A stretch of DNA of 24,529 bases from a virus. Below are positions 7,302 to 12,661 of this stretch, in pieces. The DNA is taken from positions 1 to 24,529 of IMG/VR virus record IMGVR_UViG_3300047476_000226, one strand, 5' to 3'. Each line of letters starts with the position of its first letter. The first letter of the stretch is position 1. The notes under the pieces were generated by a model that was not told the DNA's origin, did not search any database, and was given only the letters and a program-made list of their open reading frames with translations. The translations under genes were made by a program, and so were the position numbers.

Positions 7302-7734
7302 CGAAAAGCCAGAACTTAATGAACAAGAACTTCTAGAAATGGGTTTAGGTATCGTTCCTGCTATTGATACATTCAATCAAAATCCATTTCCCGTCGGTAC
7401 AATTAAGTTTGTGGATGATCAAGAACTAGTTTATAAACACGAGCATGTTTTACACTGGTTTGAAACAATTGTTCTTTCAAGAACTCTGAACTTATCTCCA
7501 GAAGATAAAGATCGCTATTTTCAAATGGTAACCGACTATGCTGATATTTTGATTAAAATTAGCGGTGATGATAACCATGTTATTTTTAAAGCTGCACTTG
7601 GCAAGCCATTTGAAGATCTAGAAAATCATGCTAAAAATTCTGGTATGAAGATTGATTATGATAAGCCAAAGAAACTTTTAGATGAGTATTATGCTTGGAA
7701 AGAAAAACAACCAAAGTCTAAGAAAAAGAAATAA
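7291..7734 (+). CDS. Acidic hypothetical protein following the Asn/Cys protein
   Basis: 147-residue soluble protein, acidic at the N-terminus (MSDNEKPELNEQELLEMGLG) and with a basic Lys tail (about the last 15 residues). The middle is predicted helical (HEHVLHWFETIVLSRTLNLSPEDKDRYFQMVTDYADILIKI). It overlaps the Asn/Cys gene by 11 bases and has AGGA upstream, so it is translationally coupled and probably works with that product, for example as a chaperone or assembly partner. It has no Cys and no recognisable catalytic motif. I do not recognise the family. Confidence 0.6.
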   Translation: MSDNEKPELNEQELLEMGLGIVPAIDTFNQNPFPVGTIKFVDDQELVYKHEHVLHWFETIVLSRTLNLSPEDKDRYFQMVTDYADILIKISGDDNHVIFKAALGKPFEDLENHAKNSGMKIDYDKPKKLLDEYYAWKEKQPKSKKKK

Positions 7735-7738
7735 GTTT

Positions 7739-7745
7739 CTAAATA
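7739..7745 (+). promoter_or_regulatory. Candidate late-type promoter CTAAATA
   Basis: CTAAATA lies 5 bases after the 7734 stop, as at 3211 and 11195. A start 5-7 bases downstream would put the following hairpin at the 5' end of the oxygenase operon mRNA. The evidence is motif and position only. Confidence 0.3.
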
Positions 7746-7747
7746 AA

Positions 7748-7767
7748 AAGGGATCGTAAGATCCCTT
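7748..7767. terminator. Perfect hairpin, possible terminator or mRNA 5' stem
   Basis: AAGGGATC-GTAA-GATCCCTT forms an 8-bp perfect stem with a tetraloop. On the plus strand no U-run follows directly (AAACATTT). On the minus strand the stem is followed by a T-rich TTTTTATTT, so it is a better minus-strand terminator. It sits between the radical SAM module and the oxygenase operon. Confidence 0.5.
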
Positions 7768-7785
7768 AAACATTTAGGGTTCATT

Positions 7786-8502
7786 ATGAATAATACAAGC
7801 AATCAAGAAGACAGACAAAGATATCACTGGTATCAGAACGCACAAAACTTATTTTGGAAAAGTCCAATTTGGGAAGTTGATCTGGGTTATGACTCAGAAT
7901 GGAACGCAGCTTTACTAGAAGAAATCTATGACATTGGTCGTAATATTACTCTTGGTATTGACAAATCTCCAAGTAATAGTATTTGGGACTATGCCTACAA
8001 GTATCCGCATCTTCAAGAAATTAAAGACAAGATTATTGAAGTTGTAACTACGACTATTACAAAAGAAATCCCTGAAATTAGAATGTTAAACATCAAAGGG
8101 TGTGAACATTTTATGGGTTGGATTAATGTTCGCGAGCCAGGAGAATCTCTAGAGGTTCATGGTCATACTGAGTCAGCTATTGCTGCAACATATTATGTCA
8201 AAGCGCAAGATGGTTGCGGCGATCTAGTTTGTTTTGATACAGGTGGCGCGATTGATTTTGAAAATAACAGATTAACAGGTTCACCGTATATTCGAGAACG
8301 CCGATATAAACCAGTTGAAGGACGTTTGATTTTCTTTCCTAATTATGTTCTTCATGGCGTCGATGTAAACAAATCTAATGACTTAAGAATATCATTGACT
8401 ACTGATATTCGTAAAGTTGTTGACCCAAATGCCTCTAATACAGTTATTCTTAAAACTTGGGCAGGAAGAATGTCTAAGATTAAAGATTGGAAACCTGAAT
8501 AA
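7786..8502 (+). CDS. 2OG-Fe(II) oxygenase-like protein
   Basis: 238 residues resembling the putative 2OG-Fe(II) oxygenase family seen in many T4-like marine phages. The core includes GWINVREPGESLEVHGHTES (about 111-130, candidate iron ligand H125 or H127), AATYYVKA, and a distal LIFFPNYVLHGVDVN...RISL segment with H190 as second iron His and R201 as likely 2-oxoglutarate-binding Arg. These enzymes hydroxylate proteins or small molecules using O2, 2-oxoglutarate and Fe(II). It is the first gene of a four-gene overlapping set, and its stop overlaps the next start (TAATG). The substrate is unknown. Proximity to the radical SAM/Asn-Cys module makes protein hydroxylation an attractive inference. 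Confidence 0.75.
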   Translation: MNNTSNQEDRQRYHWYQNAQNLFWKSPIWEVDLGYDSEWNAALLEEIYDIGRNITLGIDKSPSNSIWDYAYKYPHLQEIKDKIIEVVTTTITKEIPEIRMLNIKGCEHFMGWINVREPGESLEVHGHTESAIAATYYVKAQDGCGDLVCFDTGGAIDFENNRLTGSPYIRERRYKPVEGRLIFFPNYVLHGVDVNKSNDLRISLTTDIRKVVDPNASNTVILKTWAGRMSKIKDWKPE

Positions 8503-9038
8503 TGTTTTGTAAGGTTAACTATAACTTTGATAAACCGCTGTATGTAGTTACAGAAGGTCTTAAACGTTTTACTGGTGAAAATGGTTATGGTATTGATTAT
8601 AAAAAGATATGGAGTCCAGATGAATCTAAACTCTTATCAATCATACCAGAAAGATATTGGCAAGACTTTCATTTAACAGTAATGTCAATTAACAGAGATA
8701 TTCCACCACACACTGATACAGGAATTGTAACAACAATTAATTTTTATTTGGATGTTGGTGGTGAAGATATTGATACTGTATTTTATGAAACCATTGTAGA
8801 TAAACCAAAAACCTTTCAAATAGAAAATCAAATAGATGGATTTATATTTGATAAGACTCAGATACGCGAAACTGCTAGGTTTCGCGCAAAGGCTATGGAG
8901 TGTTGGGTTCTAGATGTAAAGAATATACACAGCGTTGAAGGTAATTTAACCAGAGATCGAAAAGCAATAACTCTTGGAACTTGTTTACACAAATATAATG
9001 ATGTTATTGATATGTTTAAGGAAACAAGATGTTTGTAA
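8502..9038 (+). CDS. 2OG-Fe(II) oxygenase-like protein, paralogue A
   Basis: 178 residues with a double-stranded beta-helix signature. The proximal HxD is in IPPHTDTGIVTTINFYL (H70, D72). The distal His and Arg are in WVLDVKNIHSVEGNLTRDRKAITLGT (H143; R151 or R153). The protein is clearly paralogous to the next gene, sharing KPL-x(3)-EGL, KKxWSPD, IPxRYW and TTINFY blocks at the same positions. It is shorter than typical oxygenases, with only the catalytic core. It overlaps its neighbours by 1 and 10 bases, indicating translational coupling. Oxygenase chemistry is inferred from the retained H-D-H-R set; the substrate is unknown. Confidence 0.68.
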   Translation: MFCKVNYNFDKPLYVVTEGLKRFTGENGYGIDYKKIWSPDESKLLSIIPERYWQDFHLTVMSINRDIPPHTDTGIVTTINFYLDVGGEDIDTVFYETIVDKPKTFQIENQIDGFIFDKTQIRETARFRAKAMECWVLDVKNIHSVEGNLTRDRKAITLGTCLHKYNDVIDMFKETRCL

Positions 9039-9559
9039 AACTTAAAAACAATTTTACCAAACCTTTATTTACAACTGTTGAAGGGCTTACCTCTTTTGCA
9101 GGTATTGATGGTAAAGGAGTTGGACATAAAAAAGTTTGGTCTCCAGATTCTGAAGATTTTTATTCAGTGATACCAAAAAGATACTGGGCTGACTTTGATT
9201 TTAGTTTAATGACAATCAATTCTAGAATTTACCCGCATGTTGATAGAGATTATATTACTACAATTAATTTCTATATTCAAACTGGTGGAGATTATATAAC
9301 TTCGTTTTATTCAGATGGAGATCTTGCAGATATAAGTGACTCTGTAGATTATTGTAATGGTGTTTATAAAGAATCTAGCTTAACAGAGGTTGGTTTTTTT
9401 GTAGCTAAAGACTATGAAGCATGGCTACTTGATGTATCTAAAATACATACAGTTCATAATACATTTGGAACTGAAAGAAAAGCCTTGACTTTAAGAACTA
9501 AGCGTTACACATATATAGAAGTGTATGATATGTTAAAGGAAACTGATAATGTGGTATGA
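9029..9559 (+). CDS. 2OG-Fe(II) oxygenase-like protein, paralogue B
   Basis: 176 residues, a tandem paralogue of the preceding gene. The proximal motif is IYPHVDRDYITTINFYI (H70, D72). The distal part is WLLDVSKIHTVHNTFGTERKALTLRT (H140, R150). The spacing between motifs is almost the same as in paralogue A, while loop sequences differ widely. This suggests an old duplication with substrate divergence. It starts inside the upstream gene (overlap 10 bases) and ends 11 bases inside the next one. The putative catalytic residues are all present, so both copies are probably active. Confidence 0.68.
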   Translation: MFVKLKNNFTKPLFTTVEGLTSFAGIDGKGVGHKKVWSPDSEDFYSVIPKRYWADFDFSLMTINSRIYPHVDRDYITTINFYIQTGGDYITSFYSDGDLADISDSVDYCNGVYKESSLTEVGFFVAKDYEAWLLDVSKIHTVHNTFGTERKALTLRTKRYTYIEVYDMLKETDNVV

Positions 9560-10337
9560 GAGACTAGATGTTCAATTTGATATTGAAAAATTACGCAGCG
9601 CTGTACGTGAACACGTATTCACTCTTGGTGATCAAGTAATTCAGGGTGAAGAATATGAAACACCACAATACAATGGCTTTGGTGGTTGGTCTTTATTAAG
9701 TCGTAGTGCTGACTGGAGAGATGGCTGGGAAGCAATTCAAATGGAAGGTGGAACCTCATTAGAACAAATGCTACCAACGCCAGAGTTAATATATAAAGCC
9801 CATAAGCATTTTGGTATTGCGCATAGTCTAGAACATGATAAACCAACACAAGCATACGTTGGATATATCAAAGAAGTTCTTGACACTCTAAAGGATATGG
9901 GTTTAACACCTCGCCGTGCAAGAATCACTTGTTTAAAAGCAGGTTCTAAATCTCTTGTACATAAAGATGCTGATACAACTGAGTATATGGCACGTTTACA
10001 TATCCCTCTTTGGACTAATGAAAAATGTGTTCATATCTGCGAGGGTGATAGCTTGCATATGAAAGCCAATGGTAGTGCATATATTATATGGACTAACCTT
10101 TGGCACCAGATTCGTAATGACTCAGATGAAGATCGTTATCATTTGATTATGGATGTTTATGATACTAAAAAGATTACTGACAATTTTAAATATGAAGGTA
10201 ACTTTGAAGAGTTGGAAAACTTTGTTCGTGGTTCAAGAGAGCAGATTGAAGCAGTTGATCTAACTGAAGATGACAAACAATTCTTTGATGCACTTAAACA
10301 ACGGTATGTTACAAAAACCTTGACTTACAATAAATAA
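9549..10337 (+). CDS. Aspartyl/asparaginyl hydroxylase-like oxygenase
   Basis: 262 residues resembling the aspartyl/asparaginyl beta-hydroxylase-type 2OG-Fe(II) family. The block around residues 124-204 has ARITCLKAGSKSLVHKDAD (iron ligands H138 and D140), YMARLHIPLWTN (R149), a small turn with GSAYIIWTNLWHQIRN (distal H186) and EDRYHLIMDVYD (R196, 2-oxoglutarate or backbone contact). An N-terminal extension of about 120 residues may provide substrate specificity. It is the last gene of the oxygenase set. The -35 of the tmRNA promoter lies within its final codons. An asparagine hydroxylase-like enzyme near an Asn-rich late protein is suggestive but unproven. Confidence 0.75.
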   Translation: MWYERLDVQFDIEKLRSAVREHVFTLGDQVIQGEEYETPQYNGFGGWSLLSRSADWRDGWEAIQMEGGTSLEQMLPTPELIYKAHKHFGIAHSLEHDKPTQAYVGYIKEVLDTLKDMGLTPRRARITCLKAGSKSLVHKDADTTEYMARLHIPLWTNEKCVHICEGDSLHMKANGSAYIIWTNLWHQIRNDSDEDRYHLIMDVYDTKKITDNFKYEGNFEELENFVRGSREQIEAVDLTEDDKQFFDALKQRYVTKTLTYNK

Positions 10338-10348
10338 TCAGGTATAAT
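10320..10348 (+). promoter_or_regulatory. Sigma70-type promoter of the tmRNA gene
   Basis: TTGACT (10320-10325) and TATAAT (10343-10348) with a 17-base spacer. The predicted start is about 10354-10356, just before the acceptor piece of the permuted tmRNA. This explains independent, probably early and strong, transcription by host polymerase. Confidence 0.8.
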
Positions 10349-10419
10349 ATAGTTTATTGCTGTATGAAGCGGATAGAAAAGTGTTCTGGACGGGAGTTCG
10401 ATTCTCCCCACCTCCACCA

Positions 10420-10491
10420 AAAGCATACAGGTTAGATGGCCATCTAATAAACGGCAAAGACCGAACAGAAATGTTCCTGTATGCTTTTGAT
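10420..10491 (+). other. Intervening segment of permuted tmRNA, highly structured
   Basis: The 72 bases between the encoded CCA and the 5' G of the coding piece. A 12-bp helix pairs AAAGCATACAGG (10420-10431) with CCTGTATGCTTT (10476-10487), extending the tmRNA acceptor stem. Inside it three hairpins abut with few unpaired bases: TTAGAT-GGCC-ATCTAA (10432-10447), CGG-CAAAGA-CCG (10452-10463), and AACA-GAAA-TGTT (10464-10475, GNRA-type loop). It is presumably excised by host tRNA-processing enzymes (RNase P at 10491/10492 and a 3' nuclease after the CCA). Confidence 0.8.
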
Positions 10492-10598
10492 GGGGGTGAC
10501 TAGGTTTCGACAGGGCAACAAGTAAACAAGTGGACAGCACGGGAATGCTAAACCCGTAGGATTGGGGTAACTCGGTCGAAGAAGCAAAAGAAGTAAAT

Positions 10599-10631
10599 GC
10601 AAACGACTCTGTCTTCGCATTAGCAGCCTAA
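10599..10631 (+). CDS. tmRNA proteolysis-tag reading frame (ANDSVFALAA)
   Basis: The resume codon is GCA at 10599. The frame reads Ala-Asn-Asp-Ser-Val-Phe-Ala-Leu-Ala-Ala and ends at TAA (10629-10631). With the alanine charged on the tmRNA, the full tag would be A-ANDSVFALAA. It matches the common AND...ALAA pattern. The C-terminal LAA is the ClpX recognition element known from E. coli. It is not an independently initiated gene: there is no start codon and translation enters by trans-translation. Confidence 0.88.
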   Translation, partial: ANDSVFALAA

Positions 10632-10648
10632 ACGCTGCTTAGGGTTTC

Positions 10649-10685
10649 GGTGGTTTTCCTCGTAACAGAATAAGCCACCATTTTT
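10649..10685 (+). terminator. Candidate tmRNA terminator
   Basis: GGTGGTTT pairs with AAGCCACC (one G-U) around a 15-base loop, and ATTTTT follows. It could be the rho-independent terminator and 3' boundary of the coding piece, or it could be retained as a terminal stem of the RNA. Confidence 0.55.
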
Positions 10686-10695
10686 AAGGATCTAT

Positions 10696-11202
10696 ATGAT
10701 TGGTGTTATTCTTGGAAATGGTCCAAGTAAAAGTGCATACGATAGAACTGGTGACTTTGTTCTGGGGTGTAATATTCCAGGAGATCAGTTCAGTGTTGAT
10801 GCAACTGTTATATGTGATGAAGAGATAGTCTGGGTTCTTAAAAATGACTTGACTTTAGTACAAGTGCCAGTTATAATATCTACTAAGGTCTATGAAAAGA
10901 TGAAAGAGTTGGGTATTGTAAACAACTTTATTATTCATCATGTTTTCAAACCCAAAGATTGGCATAATGCGGCTCACTATGCAGCAGACTTTTTGATTGA
11001 AAATCGTTGTGATGAAATTCATCTTTGGGGATGTGATTCTATTTTTGAAAACACTGTTGTATCTTCAACTGCAGAATACACAAACCAGAATACAGTTGGT
11101 GATGACCGATTTGTAAAAAACTGGCGTCGAGTTTGGCACGACAAAATGAAAATTGGTAATGAAGATGATGTGCATTTTGTAGTTTACAGGATGACTAAAT
11201 AA
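10696..11202 (+). CDS. GNGPS-motif protein (MptE/DUF115-like fold candidate)
   Basis: 168 residues beginning MIGVILGNGPSKSAYD. The VxGNGPS loop after the first strand is typical of nucleotide- or nucleotide-sugar-binding Rossmann-like proteins, including MptE/DUF115 and some sialyltransferase-like families. A central AHYAADFLIENRCDEIHLWGCDSIFE segment carries a C-terminal strand and WGCD turn. The catalytic role is not assignable. AAGGA precedes the ATG. It is the first gene after the tmRNA. An internal TTGACT-17-TATAAT sequence lies in codons 52-61. Confidence 0.55.
   Translation: MIGVILGNGPSKSAYDRTGDFVLGCNIPGDQFSVDATVICDEEIVWVLKNDLTLVQVPVIISTKVYEKMKELGIVNNFIIHHVFKPKDWHNAAHYAADFLIENRCDEIHLWGCDSIFENTVVSSTAEYTNQNTVGDDRFVKNWRRVWHDKMKIGNEDDVHFVVYRMTK
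10849..10877 (+). promoter_or_regulatory. Sigma70-type promoter inside a coding region
   Basis: TTGACT (10849-10854), a 17-base spacer and TATAAT (10872-10877), in sense orientation inside the 10696 gene. It matches the other promoters exactly in both hexamers and spacing. It could produce a long leader for the 11260-12870 genes. Confidence 0.5.
11195..11201 (+). promoter_or_regulatory. Candidate late-type promoter CTAAATA
   Basis: CTAAATA overlaps the stop codon of the 10696 gene. The expected start, 5-7 bases downstream, coincides with the beginning of the pseudoknot at 11207. The evidence is motif and position only. Confidence 0.35.
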
Positions 11203-11206
11203 AATA

Positions 11207-11240
11207 CCAGCTTGACGGTTGCTGGACACACTTGAACCGT
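11207..11240 (+). promoter_or_regulatory. Candidate H-type pseudoknot in mRNA leader
   Basis: Stem 1 is CCAGC (11207-11211) with GCTGG (11221-11225). Stem 2 is ACGGTT (11215-11220) with AACCGT (11235-11240). The order stem1-stem2-stem1'-stem2' with loops of 3, 0 and 9 bases is classic H-type geometry. It ends 10 bases before the Shine-Dalgarno sequence of the 11260 gene. Alternatively stem 2 alone, followed by TTTT, is a weak terminator. I do not recognise a named riboswitch. Confidence 0.5.
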
Positions 11241-11259
11241 TTTACACACAGGAGACACT

Positions 11260-11538
11260 ATGTCAAATATGACACCGTTCGAGATTCGCCTTGAACTATT
11301 AAAAATGGCGAAAGACATGTTAGAGCAAGATTATTATGCTCAACGTGAAAAGGTTAGCAATGAATACGCAGCAAAATGCGACGTTGCTAAAATTCATGGG
11401 CAACCTATTCCTGATCATCCAGGATTCACTGCGTTCCCTAGCGAAACTGAGGTTATCAAAAAGGCAACCGAACTAAACAGTTTCGTTTCACAAATCCCAC
11501 AAGCTACACTAGAAAAGACAAGCAAAAAGTCCACCTGA
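11260..11538 (+). CDS. Conserved small phage protein, 92 aa
   Basis: 92-residue, largely helical protein beginning MSNMTPFEIRLELLKMAKDMLEQDYY. It resembles a small protein I recall from many marine T4-like phages (TPFEIRLELLKMAKDML block, then a proline-rich middle and a final KKATELNSFVSQ helix). It has no Cys and no known catalytic motif; its function is unknown. A strong Shine-Dalgarno sequence (AGGAG, 11250-11254) precedes the ATG. The leader contains a pseudoknot-like structure. Confidence 0.7.
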   Translation: MSNMTPFEIRLELLKMAKDMLEQDYYAQREKVSNEYAAKCDVAKIHGQPIPDHPGFTAFPSETEVIKKATELNSFVSQIPQATLEKTSKKST

Positions 11539-11550
11539 TATGGGATCGGG

Positions 11551-11570
11551 GTGTGTACAGGCACACTCTT
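11551..11570 (+). terminator. Weak hairpin, possible attenuator
   Basis: GTGTG-TACAGG-CACAC is followed by TCTTT, between the 11260 gene and the hydrolase gene. The 5-bp stem is modest, so termination would be partial at best. Confidence 0.25.
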
Positions 11571-11591
11571 TAACTAATTAAGGAGATAATT

Positions 11592-12104
11592 ATGCGTAAA
11601 GCAAAATTATTACTGATAGGTTCTTTGTTCGCGTTATGTGCAATTTTTACTATTGGACATACAGAAGAATCTAAAACACTAGAGATTACTGTAAGTGATC
11701 TAACGCAAGATGCAAGAAAACAAGTAGAGTGTCTGGCAGAAAACATCTACCATGAAGCAGGTCATGAGCCTTACATGGGTAAAAAGGCTGTTGCTCTAGT
11801 TACACTAAACCGAACACAAGATCAAAGATTTCCTTCTAACATTTGTGGAGTTGTAAAACAAAAAACACAAGGCACTTGTCAGTTCAGCTGGTTCTGTATG
11901 CCAGTTAAGTTAAATAGAAATACAGAAGCATATAAGGAATCTATGAGGATTGCTCTATTCGTATATGCTAATTATGAGAAGTTAAAAGATGTCACCCATG
12001 GTGCTCTTTACTATCATGCAGATTATGTTAACCCTCGTTGGCGTGGTCTGGAAAAGACAACCGTTATTGGTCGTCACATTTTTTATAAAGAGAGAAAATT
12101 ATGA
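11592..12104 (+). CDS. Cell-wall hydrolase, SleB-type, secreted or membrane-anchored
   Basis: 170 residues. An N-terminal signal or signal-anchor segment (KAKLLLIGSLFALCAIFTIG, residues 3-22) targets it to the periplasm. The catalytic domain matches the SleB/Hydrolase_2 family: ECLAENIYHEAGHEP (47-60, with candidate catalytic Glu 55), AVALVTLNR, RFPSNICGVVKQ, and CQFSWFC (96-102). Family members cleave peptidoglycan glycan strands (lytic transglycosylase/amidase-type). It is a good endolysin candidate for this phage, possibly of the signal-arrest-release type. AAGGAG lies upstream. It overlaps the ClpP-like gene (ATGATG junction) by 4 bases. Confidence 0.82.
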   Translation: MRKAKLLLIGSLFALCAIFTIGHTEESKTLEITVSDLTQDARKQVECLAENIYHEAGHEPYMGKKAVALVTLNRTQDQRFPSNICGVVKQKTQGTCQFSWFCMPVKLNRNTEAYKESMRIALFVYANYEKLKDVTHGALYYHADYVNPRWRGLEKTTVIGRHIFYKERKL

Positions 12105-12661
12105 TGAATAAACTAAATTTGCAATTGACTGATGGTGGAGATTCGAAACACTCGTTTCTTCTGATGATGGAAGATATTAGTTTATCTTCAGTTAAAACTG
12201 CAACTGAGTGGATTCTGGAAGCAAACTTCACAGAAGAACGACCAGAGATGCTTAACATGCTTATCACCTCGCCAGGTGGAGATCTTAATGCTGCTTTTGC
12301 ATTGATTGATATTATGCGTGGCTCTGCTATTCCTATTCGTACTATCGGTTTGGGTCAGATTGCCTCTGCTGGTCTTATGATTTTCATCGCTGGTGAAAAA
12401 GGTCAACGTATCTTGACTCCAAATACTTCTATCCTCTCTCATCAGTATTCTTGGGGTGCTATTGGTAAAGAACACGAGTTGTTTGCTACTGTTCGTGAGT
12501 TTGACCTTACCACTAAGAAAATGATTCAGCATTATAAAAAGTGTACTGGGCTAGATGAAAAGAAAATTCGCGAAACTTTGCTGCCACCTCAAGACGTTTG
12601 GTTGAGTCCAGTTGAAGCTAAAAAATTAGGTTTGTGCGATGAAGTAAAGGAGTTGTCATGA
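12101..12661 (+). CDS. clpP: ClpP-like serine protease
   Basis: 186-residue ClpP/crotonase-fold serine protease. Landmarks are ITSPGGDLNAAFALID (oxyanion SPGG, 57-60), nucleophile S89 in GQIASAGLMIF, catalytic H114 in TSILSHQYSWG, and D165 in QDVWLSPVEAKKLGLCDEV, matching the Ser-His-Asp order and spacing of ClpP. It degrades proteins when docked to a ClpX/ClpA-type unfoldase, and no unfoldase is seen in this window. T4-like phages use gp21 as prohead protease, so a maturation role is less likely than general or tag-directed proteolysis. The co-resident tmRNA with an LAA tag supports that idea. A 4-base overlap precedes it and ATGA coupling follows. Confidence 0.88.
   Translation: MMNKLNLQLTDGGDSKHSFLLMMEDISLSSVKTATEWILEANFTEERPEMLNMLITSPGGDLNAAFALIDIMRGSAIPIRTIGLGQIASAGLMIFIAGEKGQRILTPNTSILSHQYSWGAIGKEHELFATVREFDLTTKKMIQHYKKCTGLDEKKIRETLLPPQDVWLSPVEAKKLGLCDEVKELS

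Larger units (their letters stand above)
10355..10680 (+). ncRNA. ssrA: Circularly permuted (two-piece) tmRNA
   Basis: Transfer-messenger RNA for trans-translation, with its halves in swapped order. The 3' acceptor piece comes first (about 10355-10419): T arm GGGAG-TTCGATT-CTCCC, acceptor strand CACCTCC (10409-10415), discriminator A and encoded CCA (10417-10419). The 5' coding piece starts at 10492: GGGGGTG (10492-10498) pairs with CACCTCC, keeping the G3-U70 alanine identity wobble, then ACTAGGTTTCGACAGGG (tRNA-like D region). A small pseudoknot follows (AGCA 10536/TGCT 10546; CGGG 10540/CCCG 10553), then the tag frame 10599-10631 and the P5-type hairpin AGCAGC/GCTGCT around the tag stop. 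A 72-base spacer between the pieces is presumably removed. Candidate inter-piece P2 pairs are AACA(10517)/TGTT(10382) and ACAGC(10534)/GCTGT(10359). The latter competes with the pseudoknot stem, so P2 is uncertain. Confidence 0.92.

Noticed and set aside
9485-9513. Promoter at TTGACT 9485
   Set aside because: No TATAAT-like hexamer lies 16-18 bases downstream (acatat-like only), and it is inside a coding region.
10420-10491. A tRNA gene, because the segment folds as a cloverleaf-like four-way junction
   Set aside because: It lacks T-loop, D-loop and anticodon-arm consensus sequences and has a 12-bp outer stem. It is better explained as the spacer of a permuted tmRNA.
10325-10540. Minus-strand 71-residue open frame
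   Set aside because: It covers the tmRNA acceptor piece and promoter. Open frame is by chance; there is no ribosome-binding site or recognisable protein.
11212-11240. Promoter at TTGACG 11212
   Set aside because: No acceptable -10 at the proper spacing. The bases are better explained by the pseudoknot stem.
11197-11259. Glutamine, SAM-II/SAM-V or preQ1 riboswitch in the 11260 leader
   Set aside because: The pseudoknot topology fits, but I could not find the conserved core bases of these classes as I remember them, so no named class is assigned.
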